Assembly (NCBI GenBank): GCA_949299535.1
Contig: CASGAQ010000014.1
Location: 1 to 34,616, forward strand
Direction of reading: 5' to 3'
DNA length: 34,616 nucleotides
Source: an uncultured Eubacteriales bacterium
Lineage (GTDB): Bacteria; Bacillota; Clostridia; Oscillospirales; CAG-272
This document shows, in pieces, positions 17,699 to 26,806 of this stretch (its first letter is position 1; the number at the start of each line of letters is the position of its first letter). Under the pieces are notes generated by a model. The model saw nothing but the letters and a program-made list of their open reading frames with translations, did not search any database and was not told the DNA's origin. Both the position numbers and the translations under genes were made by a program.

Positions 17699-18961
17699 CC
17701 GACATACCTTTGATATATTTGCGCCCACTGCGCGAAGTTTTTCTATTATGTTGTCGTATCCTCGCTCGACATAGAAAAAGTCATCTATCTCAGTCCTTCC
17801 CTGAGCCGCAAGTCCCGCGATTATCATCGCCGCGCCTGCGCGCAAATCGACAGCACGGACTCGGGCGGCGCAAAAGCTCGTTCCGCCGCTGATATTCGCC
17901 TTATTTCCGCTGACGGTTATTTGCGCTCCCATTCGTTTGAGTTCCTCAACATACCGAAAACGATTGCCCCATATATTATCCACAAGTTCGCTCTCACCGT
18001 CAGCCATGCACATGAGCACGGCTATCTGCGGATTCATATCGGTGGGAAATCCGGGATATGGCTTTGTTCTGATATTGACGCATTTCAGCTCGCCCTTGCG
18101 CGAAACGAGGACCGCATCGTCAAATTCTTCTACCTCCACTCCCATTTCGGTAAGCTTTGCTGTAATGGCTTCAAGATGTTCGGGAATGACGTTGTCTATA
18201 TAGAGCCTGCCTTTTGTCGCGGCGGCAGCTATCATGAAAGTACCCGCTTCTATCATATCGGGGACAAGAGAATACGTACAGCCGTGCAGTTTTTCAACTC
18301 CCTTTATTTTAATGGAATCAGTGCCGGCGCCTGAGATAGAGGCTCCGCACAGGTTGAGGAAATTGGCAAGATCGACGATATGCGGTTCCCTTGCGGCATT
18401 TTCTATCTCAGTCGTCCCGTTTGCCAACACAGCCGCGATGATGGCGTTTATTGTTCCGCCTACTGTTATGCAGTCAAAAAAAATAGCGTTTCCGCGAAGT
18501 TTTCCTTCACGTGCGATCGCCTCTATCCGGTCTTTACGAGAAGTATCGACAGCCGCGCCCAAAGCGCCGAAAGCCTTTACATGCTGATCTATCGGACGAA
18601 CGCCGAAATCACATCCGCCGGGATAAGCTATGGCGGCATGACCGAAACGCCCCAGATACGCGCCAAGCAGATAGTAGGATGCGCGCATCTTTTTTTCCAG
18701 TTCTTCCGGCGGCGCATAATCGCACACATAACGGCAGTCTATCGACACACGTCCGCTGTCAAGCTGTTCCACCTGCGCTCCGACGCTCTTCAGTATTTCA
18801 AGCGATATCTTAACATCGCTTATGTTCGGCAAATTCTCTATAATGCAAACATCTTCAACAAGAAGAGTGGCAAACAGTACCGCAACAGCGGCGTTTTTCA
18901 TTCCGCTGACAGTGATTTTTCCTTCAAGAGCCGATCCGCCGTCGATCATTACCTTTTCCAT
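17696..18961 (-). CDS. murA: UDP-N-acetylglucosamine 1-carboxyvinyltransferase
   Basis: First committed step of peptidoglycan synthesis: transfers enolpyruvate from PEP to UDP-GlcNAc. The 421-residue protein has the EPSP-synthase double-domain fold, Lys22 and Asn23 in SGMKNAA, and the active-site Cys117 in GGCDFGVRP, the residue attacked by fosfomycin, so the enzyme should be of the sensitive type. The C-terminal DLRAGAAMIIAGL block is also present. GAAAGG precedes the ATG. It lies after the WalRK block on the same strand but has its own promoter in the 120-base gap. It may be one of two murA paralogues, as is common in Bacillota. Confidence 0.96.
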   Translation of the reverse strand: MEKVMIDGGSALEGKITVSGMKNAAVAVLFATLLVEDVCIIENLPNISDVKISLEILKSVGAQVEQLDSGRVSIDCRYVCDYAPPEELEKKMRASYYLLGAYLGRFGHAAIAYPGGCDFGVRPIDQHVKAFGALGAAVDTSRKDRIEAIAREGKLRGNAIFFDCITVGGTINAIIAAVLANGTTEIENAAREPHIVDLANFLNLCGASISGAGTDSIKIKGVEKLHGCTYSLVPDMIEAGTFMIAAAATKGRLYIDNVIPEHLEAITAKLTEMGVEVEEFDDAVLVSRKGELKCVNIRTKPYPGFPTDMNPQIAVLMCMADGESELVDNIWGNRFRYVEELKRMGAQITVSGNKANISGGTSFCAARVRAVDLRAGAAMIIAGLAAQGRTEIDDFFYVERGYDNIIEKLRAVGANISKVCR

Positions 18962-19036
18962 AATGCACCTTTCAAAAAATATTAGTTTGTGGTATCAAAT
19001 CCGAATCCGATTGTTTATAAATATCACTCAAAAGAC

Positions 19037-19064
19037 ATTATACCATAAAATGGAATTAAAACAA
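19037..19064 (-). promoter_or_regulatory. Candidate promoter for murA
   Basis: On the minus strand TTGTTT (19064-19059), a 16-base spacer and TATAAT (19042-19037) lie about 75 bases before the murA start. The -10 is perfect and the -35 is weak. No terminator was seen between the yycI-like gene and this site, so read-through from the WalRK operon is also possible. Confidence 0.45.
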
Positions 19065-19081
19065 CAATATTCTTGCATTTT

Positions 19082-19990
19082 TTATTCTCTTTTTCCGGAA
19101 ACCAGATTATATATGCTTATAACATCATTTTTGTTATAAAAAACACAGCACATTGGTATAAAATATCGATTTCCGTCAGTACTGTCATAAACATTGTAAA
19201 AATATGTTATTTCGGACAAAGTCAAACCGTCCGGAACATTTTCACCGAAAAAAGTTTTTTCCATTATCATAATGTTCATCGTATCAAAGCAATCGGCAGG
19301 CAGTCTCTGCGTTGGGTATACGAAGGAATACGTGCCGCCGGCACTTATAATTTTTTCGCCTCGAAGCAGGAACTCCATACCGTCTTCGGATATGTTGTCG
19401 CCGTCAAACGTCTGATAAGCCGTCACCTTATACGTCTGCGTTGCGGACTCATAATAAACGCCTTCTATAAACACATCGACATCAACGACACTCTTTCGGT
19501 TGGATTCACATTTTTTCAGTTCTTCGATTTTCAAAAAATCGCAGATCGCATTTTTCATCTTTTTTTTCAGTTTCCACTTTGCACTGACCTCAACATATTC
19601 ATCTTCGAGTTCCGAAAATGCGTCATATCCCGAAGCATGATAGGAAAAAGAACCGTCGCGGTAAAAATCAAATCGTCCCTGCCTTGAAATAACGGAAACA
19701 TCTTCTCCCGAAGAAGATATGTTATTCGGCTCTCCGTAAAGAAGAAGTATATCCTCGCAGGAGGCGATACTGCGAACGCCTGTATAAACGTAAAAACTCG
19801 GCTGTCTGCGTTCAAGTATGCCGTGAGCGACATCTATTCCGCTGCTTTCCATAACTTTATAGATATTCTCTATAGTATCAAAGTCGTAATAATTTTTGTT
19901 CCTGAAATTTACGGCAAGCATAACGGCAAAGCAAATATTTGCCGCCGCAAGAAATATCACCGTCAATATTTTAAGTCGTTTTATATTCAT
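19082..19990 (-). CDS. walI: YycI-like membrane-anchored regulator of WalK
   Basis: A 302-residue protein with one N-terminal membrane segment (about 8-27) and an extracytoplasmic remainder. The start overlaps the stop of the preceding YycH-like gene by an ATGA junction. The order walR-walK-yycH-yycI, the single-anchor topology and the length match the Bacillus YycI/WalI protein, which together with YycH forms a complex with WalK and controls its activity. Sequence similarity alone is not obvious to me, so this call rests mainly on gene order and topology. No catalytic motif was seen. Confidence 0.65.
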   Translation of the reverse strand: MNIKRLKILTVIFLAAANICFAVMLAVNFRNKNYYDFDTIENIYKVMESSGIDVAHGILERRQPSFYVYTGVRSIASCEDILLLYGEPNNISSSGEDVSVISRQGRFDFYRDGSFSYHASGYDAFSELEDEYVEVSAKWKLKKKMKNAICDFLKIEELKKCESNRKSVVDVDVFIEGVYYESATQTYKVTAYQTFDGDNISEDGMEFLLRGEKIISAGGTYSFVYPTQRLPADCFDTMNIMIMEKTFFGENVPDGLTLSEITYFYNVYDSTDGNRYFIPMCCVFYNKNDVISIYNLVSGKRE

Positions 19991-21402
19991 CTGAGCGCCT
20001 GCCCTCCCCTAAAACAAGTCTGATACTGAGCCGACGCGTACTTTTCCTCCGCGGAATACTCGTAAACGGGGCAAAAATCGGCAGTTTCCGAAGATGAAAA
20101 AGCATATACCGATATCTGCCACAGCGCCGAAGGCATTGAGCGCATATCAAGTTCGATTACATCGAGCAAAAAGCATTTCGCATTTGTTATACGGTTGCCT
20201 GCAATCGTGAACGAAAAAGCGCTCGTATCGCAAATTATGTCTATACCGCGGTATGAAAAAGAGTAAGTTATAACAAGATTGCCAGCCTTGTCGTGCGATA
20301 TGCCCGAAAGTTTGACGGAAATATTGCCGTCCGTTCCGGAAAATTCGATTATCTTCTCCGCTATGAGAAGCGAAGCGCCTATCTTATCCCTCAAAGAGTA
20401 CTCGTTGTTTTCGGCATGATATCCTATGACCGAGCCTATATCTATGCCTCCCGTTTCGGCAGAGGAATATTCTATCGCACCGTTTGCAAAAATGCCGACG
20501 CTCTGTCCTTCTTCAAAATACACGAAAGTGCCGTCGCTGTCCTTGAACACGGTTACTTTTTCCGGATTGAGAGTAAAAGACGAAAGTATTTTTTCGTACA
20601 CACCGCTCTCCGTCAGGCGAGGACCTATGTTTTCAAAGGAGATGTCGGGAAATTCGATCTCTGTTTTCGCTATCACCGTATTTGCATAAACGGCTTTTTC
20701 GAACTTTTCTTCCGTCACAAAGGAATAGTGCGCTTCTTCGGAAGCAAAAGAAAAATCGAAAGTTCCCTCTGCATTATTATATTCAATTGCCATATTATTG
20801 TTAAAATTTTCGCTATAACCGAAGGAACCGCCGTAAAGATAATTTTTTTCTCCGCCCGAAAGAGCAAGCACACAAACGGAACTCGTATAATTATTGTAAA
20901 AAACGAATATCTCGCGTATATACTCGTCCGAAACAGTTTCGGAAAAATATTCTTTATCGGTAAAGCTCAAAAGTACGGATTTCGGATACGCCGCGGAATA
21001 TTTTATATAGAAAAATCCGTTACTCTTGGCCATAAGTGAGAAATCCTCTGCGCGCGCGGCTGATATTTCCTCGGCAGAGCCGAAAGCCAGATACCGCCCC
21101 GCTACCGCAAAGCAGTCTTTATACATTGACTCAAGCGTTTCTCCGCCGTAAACTCCCGAACGCATTTGGGATTCGGCAAGAGAAACGCCGACAAATACCG
21201 GCATTATATTGTCCTCGCTCACGCTGTCCATATAGCCTGCCGCGGCAAAACTCTGCTCAAGAGCCGCCATATCGTCAGCGTTGAATTTAAAGTCGCTGCT
21301 CGCCTGAAACGAGAACATATAGATAAAAGCAAGGCAAACAAGGCTCACCAGCAAGCAAAATATCAAAAAATTGCCTAAGAAGCCGATTATTTTGTTTTTC
21401 AA
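19987..21402 (-). CDS. walH: YycH-like membrane-anchored regulator of WalK
   Basis: A 471-residue protein with a strong N-terminal membrane segment (about 8-30) and a long extracytoplasmic domain rich in beta strands and aromatic residues. The position directly after walK, 49 bases on, and before the YycI-like gene suggests YycH/WalH. In Bacillus that protein spans the membrane beside WalK and, with YycI, tunes the kinase. The GGAGGATT just before the ATG is a strong ribosome binding site. The family is poorly conserved in sequence, so confidence comes from synteny and topology. Confidence 0.68.
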   Translation of the reverse strand: MKNKIIGFLGNFLIFCLLVSLVCLAFIYMFSFQASSDFKFNADDMAALEQSFAAAGYMDSVSEDNIMPVFVGVSLAESQMRSGVYGGETLESMYKDCFAVAGRYLAFGSAEEISAARAEDFSLMAKSNGFFYIKYSAAYPKSVLLSFTDKEYFSETVSDEYIREIFVFYNNYTSSVCVLALSGGEKNYLYGGSFGYSENFNNNMAIEYNNAEGTFDFSFASEEAHYSFVTEEKFEKAVYANTVIAKTEIEFPDISFENIGPRLTESGVYEKILSSFTLNPEKVTVFKDSDGTFVYFEEGQSVGIFANGAIEYSSAETGGIDIGSVIGYHAENNEYSLRDKIGASLLIAEKIIEFSGTDGNISVKLSGISHDKAGNLVITYSFSYRGIDIICDTSAFSFTIAGNRITNAKCFLLDVIELDMRSMPSALWQISVYAFSSSETADFCPVYEYSAEEKYASAQYQTCFRGGQALR

Positions 21403-21451
21403 ACTTAATCCTCCTTGCTTACTGTGTTTTGCGAAGCCTTGCGGCGTTTTA

Positions 21452-23272
21452 TCAATTACTGTGCGTACCGCCCGCCGATTCGAGTCTGCAATGCCACGGT
21501 ATCGTCAGAGTCACCTCGGTACCTTTTCCGACAACGCTCTCTATAACTATATTACCGCCGTGCGCGTCAAGTATCTCCTTTGCAATGGCAAGTCCCAAGC
21601 CCGTGCCGCCTGCGTCCGACGCACGCGATTTTTCCACGCGGTAAAATCTTTCAAATATTCTCGGCAGGTCTTGTTCGGTTATGCCGACGCCGTTGTCTTT
21701 TACAGTGATAACGGCAAAATTCTTATCCGCGCGCGCATATATGGATATCCTGCCGCCGTCCGGGGTGTATTTTACTGCGTTTGAAACGATATTTATAACG
21801 ACCTGCTGCAGTTTCTCTCTGTCGCCCGTGATATCAGGGATATCAGGCTCGCATTCGCAGGTCAGCGTATGCCCGTGCGCTTTCGCGTCGGCGCTCATGA
21901 CATCGCATATATGTTCTATGAAACGTGACAGTTCAAATGTTTCTATCTTCCATGAAGTGCGCTTATTGTCAAGTCTGGAAAGCACGAGAAGGTCGCCGAC
22001 TATTCGCGTCATGCGGTCGCATTCCTCGACTGCCATTTCAAGGAAGTTGTTCTTTGTCTCTTCGTCAAGACCGGGATTTTCAAGAACCGTTTCGACGGCG
22101 CCTTTTATGCCGGTGAGCGGCGTGCGAAGCTCGTGTGAAACATCCGCCACAAACTCACGACGTGACTTATCTAGCTCGTACCTGCCCGTAACGTCGTGCA
22201 GCAGACACATGATGCCTCGCATTGTTTCGCCGTTTTCGGAATATTTAAAGTCTGCAAAAGTAACGTCTAGCGCTTTATCTTTATATATAACGTCGTTGAC
22301 GATGTAGTTCTTGCTCTTTTTATATTTTTCGGAAACCTCACGGTAATCTATCTGCAAAAGGTTTATCATGGCGGAAAACGTAAACATTTTCATCAGCTCG
22401 TCCGATTCCGGAGATTTGAATTCAAAGAGCTTTTTAGCCATCTTATTTATATGCATGAGCTTGCCCGCTCTATTGAAAACGATGACCGCGTCCTTGAGAT
22501 ACAGAAAGAGAGTTTCAAATTTCTGCCTTTCCCCGCTTATCTCGTCCAAAGTATTCTTCAGCACGTCCTTCATATTTGAAAAAGTTTCCGAAAGAGTGCC
22601 TATCTCGTCGTTTCCTCGGACGTCTATGCTCTGTTCAAATTCCCCGTCCGCTATCCTCTGTGCGCCGACAGTAAGCTTGCGTATAGGCTCCGTTATTGCG
22701 CGTGCCAAGAAAAACGATAGCACAACGGCTATGATGAGTCCGAAAAACATACTCTGTACCGTTATGCGGAATATCATCATCGTGAAAGAGCGCATTTCTT
22801 CCTGCGTGTCCTTGACATAGATTATGCTCGTCTTTCCGCCGGAGGAAATGCTGACGGCATAATCTATGTAATCCTCCCAAAATCGGCTTTGGGAGCCGAG
22901 CTCGCCGTTCATTGCAGAAACGATGTTCGGCGTTATCTCAAGATGCGCTCCGAGTATTGCGTCTGAGCCTGCAAGAAAACCGCCGTTCGTGTCCAAAACA
23001 TAGTAATTTCTGTGGTTGTCTATCCCGAGCGAGCTTGAATAAGCCTTCAATATCTCGTTTTGCTTATCATAAAAATCATCGCTGTCAAAAGCTTGTATCA
23101 GGTTGAACATCAAATCGCTTTCTTCTCCGAAAGCGCTCTCCATCTGAGAAGTAAATGTTTCGGAGTAGAAGTTGGCGGTACTCAAAAGCATAGCTGCGCC
23201 CACGGCGACCATTATCGCCATAGTGAAGACCACAAGAATGACAACTATCTTGAAATGAAGATTCTTATACAT
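21452..23272 (-). CDS. walK: Sensor histidine kinase WalK (VicK/YycG)
   Basis: A 606-residue membrane sensor that controls cell-wall turnover through WalR. Order of parts: membrane segment at about 9-31, an extracellular PDC/Cache-like sensor domain (about 35-160), a second membrane segment (about 166-190), HAMP (190-242), PAS (about 250-360), the HisKA box FVADVSHELRTP with phospho-acceptor His380, and a HATPase domain with the N box (IVNIVSNAVKYTP), DNGVGI and GGTGLGLAI. The sensor domain is larger than a minimal kinase and matches the WalK layout. It starts 15 bases after walR. Confidence 0.93.
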   Translation of the reverse strand: MYKNLHFKIVVILVVFTMAIMVAVGAAMLLSTANFYSETFTSQMESAFGEESDLMFNLIQAFDSDDFYDKQNEILKAYSSSLGIDNHRNYYVLDTNGGFLAGSDAILGAHLEITPNIVSAMNGELGSQSRFWEDYIDYAVSISSGGKTSIIYVKDTQEEMRSFTMMIFRITVQSMFFGLIIAVVLSFFLARAITEPIRKLTVGAQRIADGEFEQSIDVRGNDEIGTLSETFSNMKDVLKNTLDEISGERQKFETLFLYLKDAVIVFNRAGKLMHINKMAKKLFEFKSPESDELMKMFTFSAMINLLQIDYREVSEKYKKSKNYIVNDVIYKDKALDVTFADFKYSENGETMRGIMCLLHDVTGRYELDKSRREFVADVSHELRTPLTGIKGAVETVLENPGLDEETKNNFLEMAVEECDRMTRIVGDLLVLSRLDNKRTSWKIETFELSRFIEHICDVMSADAKAHGHTLTCECEPDIPDITGDREKLQQVVINIVSNAVKYTPDGGRISIYARADKNFAVITVKDNGVGITEQDLPRIFERFYRVEKSRASDAGGTGLGLAIAKEILDAHGGNIVIESVVGKGTEVTLTIPWHCRLESAGGTHSN

Positions 23273-23287
23273 CTTTCGTCCCCTTCG

Positions 23288-24007
23288 TTATGCGGGAATA
23301 TAGTAGCCTTTTGTGCGTTTAGTGAATATGTACTCCGGTTCGCTCGGATTATCCTCCACCTTTGAGCGAAGCCTTGACATCGTTACGTCAACAGTACGCA
23401 GATCTCCCAAAAAGCCGTCATATCCCCATACTTTTGTGAGCAGGTCCTCTCTCGACATCATCTCGCCGACGTGTTCCGCAAGATAGACAAGCACCTCATA
23501 TTCCTTTTTGGAGAGCTCTATCTCCTTGTCTTTCTTCGTGACGATAAAGTTTTTCCTGTCTATTTTCAGATCTCGTATTTTTATAATGTCCTCGCTTTCC
23601 ACGGCGGGCTTTGCCTCGGTAAGTTCGCCGGATGAGCGCCGTATATTGGCTTTTATTCGCGCCAACAGCACTTTTATTGAAAACGGCTTTGTAACATAAT
23701 CGTCCGCTCCCAAGTCGAGTCCCATTATCTTGTCAAGATCTTCCTCTTTCGCGGTGACCATGATTATGGGAGTAGAGAGCGTTTTGCGTACCTCGCGGCA
23801 GACGGAGAATCCGTCGCGCTTAGGAAGCATTATGTCCAAGAGGATAAGGTCGTAATTTCCCGTAAGAGCGAGTTTAAGTCCTTCCTCGCCGTCGCTTGCC
23901 ACATCGCAGGCATATCCCGCCATCTTGAGGTTTACTGTAAGCACTTGTGCAATACTTCTCTCGTCCTCAACAACGAGAATCCTTTTCATACCGGTTGAAT
24001 TTTCCAT
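23288..24007 (-). CDS. walR: Response regulator WalR (VicR/YycF), OmpR family
   Basis: A 239-residue DNA-binding regulator of wall-hydrolase and wall-synthesis genes. The receiver domain (8-125) has acidic Glu14-Asp15, phospho-acceptor Asp58 in LLDIMLP, and the conserved Lys in DDYVTKPFS. The winged-helix OmpR/PhoB domain covers about 140-237 and ends RTKGYYIP. The ATG at 24007 follows AAAGGA at a long spacing; an internal ATG six codons on is an alternative that would place Asp58 at 52, close to its usual position. It is co-oriented with walK. Confidence 0.93.
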   Translation of the reverse strand: MENSTGMKRILVVEDERSIAQVLTVNLKMAGYACDVASDGEEGLKLALTGNYDLILLDIMLPKRDGFSVCREVRKTLSTPIIMVTAKEEDLDKIMGLDLGADDYVTKPFSIKVLLARIKANIRRSSGELTEAKPAVESEDIIKIRDLKIDRKNFIVTKKDKEIELSKKEYEVLVYLAEHVGEMMSREDLLTKVWGYDGFLGDLRTVDVTMSRLRSKVEDNPSEPEYIFTKRTKGYYIPA

Positions 24008-24063
24008 TCAATTCCATTCCTTTACAGTAGTTTGTGTAAAAAGCAGATAATTAAAGACGAATT

Positions 24064-24651
24064 TTAATTTGTTCCGCGTACGGCAGAACCGGTTTCTTTT
24101 GCATTATCCAGAAATCTTTCAAATGAATAAAGAGATTTTTCCGAAAGAACGGTCTTTACTTGCGTTTCGCCCTCCGGTTTTGATGTTATATCTTCGTTTT
24201 CCCCGTCAATCACTATATCGAATTTAGAAACAGCGGAATATCCGGCAGCCTCGAAAGCGTCCGCGTTTGCTGCATCACACAAAACAAGGCGGGAAGCTGT
24301 TTTTGAAACGTATTTTATCTTTTCATTTAATTGTGAAACACTGAGCATATCATTTCCGCAGATACCGTAACCGTAACCGTTTACTTTAAAGCAAAGAAGC
24401 GAGGCGGCAAAATCCCCCGTCATCGGCGTGTCCGATGCGTCATAATAGAAAGTGACACTGACTTCTTCGTTTTTTTCAAGCAGATCAATAAACTGTCGCA
24501 AAGTGCCGCTGTTCTCGCCGAATCCGGCAATGTCAGCAGAATCTATCACAACGGAGACGCGAAAACTTCCGCCCGTTTCGGCGGACGAAGGCAAAACAGC
24601 GGCACCGAAAAGCATAAAAGATGACAGCAATATGCAAAATATCTTTTTCAT
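24064..24651 (-). CDS. Small secreted protein, function unknown
   Basis: A 195-residue protein with a clear signal peptide: MKK, a hydrophobic core, then a likely cut after LPSSA (about residue 24). There is no lipobox Cys at the cut, so it is probably exported and released or wall-associated. The mature part is acidic with alternating strands and helices; I recognise no family or catalytic motif. Its ATG overlaps the stop of the DUF3810-type protease gene, so the two are made together, and walR follows after 56 bases with no terminator seen. A role with the protease or in sensing for WalK is possible but is inference only. Confidence 0.72.
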   Translation of the reverse strand: MKKIFCILLSSFMLFGAAVLPSSAETGGSFRVSVVIDSADIAGFGENSGTLRQFIDLLEKNEEVSVTFYYDASDTPMTGDFAASLLCFKVNGYGYGICGNDMLSVSQLNEKIKYVSKTASRLVLCDAANADAFEAAGYSAVSKFDIVIDGENEDITSKPEGETQVKTVLSEKSLYSFERFLDNAKETGSAVRGTN

Positions 24652-25781
24652 TGCTCGGTTTCTCCGTAAAGCATATACGACACAACAAGATCGGCAACAA
24701 GACCGTAACTTCTCACGCCCTCCGGCTGATTATGGCTTTCGATATAAGCATTGTTTACGGCATCGGAAATATCGGCGGCAACATTGTCGCGGTATTTGTC
24801 AAAAAACGCGCTGTAAGCCGCAAAATCTCCGCGTATCTTTTCAGGCATCTCGCTCCAGAGTTTTGAGTAAAGCTCCCCGGAAGCCGAAGCAAGACTTGAC
24901 ATTATCGTATTACACATATCCATGTATCCGGCATACTGCAAGAACACATCATCGCTTTCTACGCAGACGAGGAATGCGGCAAAATTCGCCTCGTCCTCCG
25001 TCACCACACCGCGCTGATGAGCCATTTCATGCGCGGCTGAACTAGCTATAACAAAATCGGGATAGTTCGTATTTACATTCGCTTCGCCTGTGAAAAAAGA
25101 ATATACGCCGGATATATGCGTGTAAGTCCACAGCGGACTAAGTATGACGGGTTTTGCGCGCGTCGTTATATCGTCGATACCATCATATTTTAGGCAAAGT
25201 TTCTTATATGACTCGTTGAGTTTCTTATTCATCTCGGAAAAAGTATACGGCATTGAGGAATACGTTCCTTCTGGATACATAATGTCTTCCGAAAGTTCGG
25301 CGGCTCTGTCGACGAGCAGCTTCGCCGTTTCATAAAGTTCCTCCGCAGAAACGTCGCGTCTTTCTATGCCTGTTTTTTCAGCGAAACCCGTTCCGTAATA
25401 CGCTGTTCCCATCGTAAAAACAAAAAGGCTGTAAACGGAAACAACAAGCGCCAAAAATCCGGAAACGAATCTTGAAAACGACCGCCATGAAACATTTGCA
25501 CACTTTACCGCGAAAACAATAATTATCGCAAGCAGTACCGGCGAGAACCAGAGGAGCATTTCAGCCACGGAGAAAGGAAAAATATATGTCATGTAAGAAA
25601 GTAAAGCGCGGAAAAATTTTCCCGTAGTGTTCGTTATAAAATCCGCAAACGCCGAGCTGTATTTGGAAATTGTTTCCACGATCAGAGCGACGGCGCCGAC
25701 ACCGAAAAGGATACACGCCCAAAGCGGAACAAAAGCAAATATTCCTTTTTTATCTTTTTTATCTTTTTTTATATTATTCAT
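24648..25781 (-). CDS. DUF3810-type membrane zinc metalloprotease
   Basis: A 377-residue membrane protein with a Lys-rich start (KKDKKDKK), three to four membrane segments (about 16-36, 58-92 and 104-126), and then a long extracytoplasmic or cytoplasmic domain. That domain holds HEMAH (His251, Glu252, His255) followed by EDEANF (Glu262/Glu264), the pattern of a gluzincin-type zinc protease and of the DUF3810 family. GGAGTGAT precedes the ATG at a good distance. It is the first gene of the run leading into walRK, with its own promoter. The substrate is unknown; the linkage to WalRK hints at envelope processing. Confidence 0.85.
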   Translation of the reverse strand: MNNIKKDKKDKKGIFAFVPLWACILFGVGAVALIVETISKYSSAFADFITNTTGKFFRALLSYMTYIFPFSVAEMLLWFSPVLLAIIIVFAVKCANVSWRSFSRFVSGFLALVVSVYSLFVFTMGTAYYGTGFAEKTGIERRDVSAEELYETAKLLVDRAAELSEDIMYPEGTYSSMPYTFSEMNKKLNESYKKLCLKYDGIDDITTRAKPVILSPLWTYTHISGVYSFFTGEANVNTNYPDFVIASSAAHEMAHQRGVVTEDEANFAAFLVCVESDDVFLQYAGYMDMCNTIMSSLASASGELYSKLWSEMPEKIRGDFAAYSAFFDKYRDNVAADISDAVNNAYIESHNQPEGVRSYGLVADLVVSYMLYGETEQ

Positions 25782-25817
25782 TTCATCACTCCGCGCAAAT
25801 ATTATTGATACATTTTC

Positions 25818-25846
25818 ATGATATCATAACACGAACTTTTTTTCAA
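25818..25846 (-). promoter_or_regulatory. Promoter for the DUF3810-walRK run
   Basis: On the minus strand TTGAAA (25846-25841), a 17-base spacer and TATCAT (25823-25818) each match five of six sigma-A consensus bases. It sits about 37 bases before the DUF3810 start and is the best promoter seen upstream of walR. Confidence 0.65.
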
Positions 25847-25890
25847 GATATTTTAATGCTTTTCCGACGAACGGCACAACTTGGCAGCAG

Positions 25891-26014
25891 GCTCATTTAT
25901 TTCATATGAGCGCTTCAAAAATGAGCGCAAATTTCGTTGCATTCAAAGAAGAAATATGATATATTATTTATATAATACATCTTAAATACATCTTAAAAAT
26001 ACGCAAAAATACGC
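25891..26014 (+). promoter_or_regulatory. radC: radC promoter with flanking repeats
   Basis: TTGCAT (25937-25942), a 17-base spacer and TATATT (25960-25965) form a plausible sigma-A promoter. Upstream, GCTCAT (25891-25896) is inverted to ATGAGC at 25906, and ATGAGCGC occurs again at 25921, giving three half-sites. Downstream, an 11-bp unit AATACATCTTA is exactly doubled (25974-25995), followed by a doubled AAAATACGC (25996-26014). The doublings look like small slippage duplications in the leader. Confidence 0.5.
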
Positions 26015-26042
26015 AGAACGATATATTTTTACGGGGCAAACT

Positions 26043-26711
26043 ATGCATAAACAACACAGACAACGCATGAAAAAACGCTTTCTGTCGGAAGGACTTAAAA
26101 ATTTCGAGCCTCACAATGTTTTGGAGCTTTTGCTTTTCTATTCCATACCGCAAAAAGATACGAACGAAACAGCTCATGCGCTTATTGAAAGATTCGGCTC
26201 GCTTTCCGGCGTATTCGACGCGCCGTTTGAAGAGCTTATGCGCGTAAAAGGCATAAAAGAACATTCGGCAACTCTCATAAAACTCGTACCGGAACTCGCG
26301 CAGAGATACAGTGAAGATATAAACAAAACCGACGGAGACTTTCTTAGTACTTTGTCGCAGATAGGAGATTTTTTCATTTCAAAATACATCGGCGTCACGA
26401 AAGAAACGGTATATCTGCTTCTCCTTGACAATAAATACAAGATCATCGACTGCGTGAAGATACATGAAGGCTCGGTAAATTCCTCGTCGCTCACTATTCG
26501 GCGGCTCATTGAAACAGCGCTGGAGCGCAAAGCCGCAATGGCGGTTCTGGCTCACAATCACCCGATCGGACTTCCCGTTCCCTCTCCCGATGACCTTTTC
26601 ACAACGGAAGAAGCCGCGCGAGCATTCGCGCTTATGGGCATAAACTTTCTGGGACATATACTCGTTGCGGGAAACAAATATGTAAATCTGCTCAAAAACG
26701 ACCAACAATAA
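26043..26711 (+). CDS. radC: RadC-family JAB-domain protein
   Basis: A 222-residue protein of the usual length for the family. The N-terminal part holds a helix-hairpin-helix-like UPF0758 region (about 1-95). The C-terminal JAB/MPN domain (about 100-222) has the metal motif HNHPIG at 171-176 followed by SPDD at 181-184, so the JAMM ligands His171, His173 and Asp184 are kept. The residue before the Gly is Ile where Ser is usual. Despite the name, the repair role is unproven in the family, and DNA-linked protease or nuclease roles have been proposed. The ribosome site is weak. It is followed by the uvrB promoter. Confidence 0.9.
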   Translation: MHKQHRQRMKKRFLSEGLKNFEPHNVLELLLFYSIPQKDTNETAHALIERFGSLSGVFDAPFEELMRVKGIKEHSATLIKLVPELAQRYSEDINKTDGDFLSTLSQIGDFFISKYIGVTKETVYLLLLDNKYKIIDCVKIHEGSVNSSSLTIRRLIETALERKAAMAVLAHNHPIGLPVPSPDDLFTTEEAARAFALMGINFLGHILVAGNKYVNLLKNDQQ

Positions 26712-26749
26712 ACTTTACCAAAAAAAGATATATTTTCGTCGAAAAATCA

Positions 26750-26778
26750 TTGACAATTACCTTGCGAGGCAGTATAAT
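26750..26778 (+). promoter_or_regulatory. Perfect-consensus promoter for uvrB
   Basis: TTGACA (26750-26755), exactly 17 bases, then TATAAT (26773-26778): a full match to the sigma-A consensus. Transcription should start near 26785, leaving a leader of about 195 bases before uvrB. I see no LexA/DinR-type operator over it. Confidence 0.9.
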
Positions 26779-26806
26779 ATAGGCACAAATTACACTAAAC
26801 GGTAAT

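Noticed and set aside
24021..24040. TTTACA and TGTAAA flanking eight bases before walR, resembling WalR-box halves
   Set aside because: The known WalR box is a direct repeat with five bases between; this is inverted with eight, so it is not a convincing autoregulatory site.
26740..26800. LexA/DinR operator over the uvrB promoter
   Set aside because: No CGAAC...GTTCG-type palindrome could be found at or near the -35/-10.
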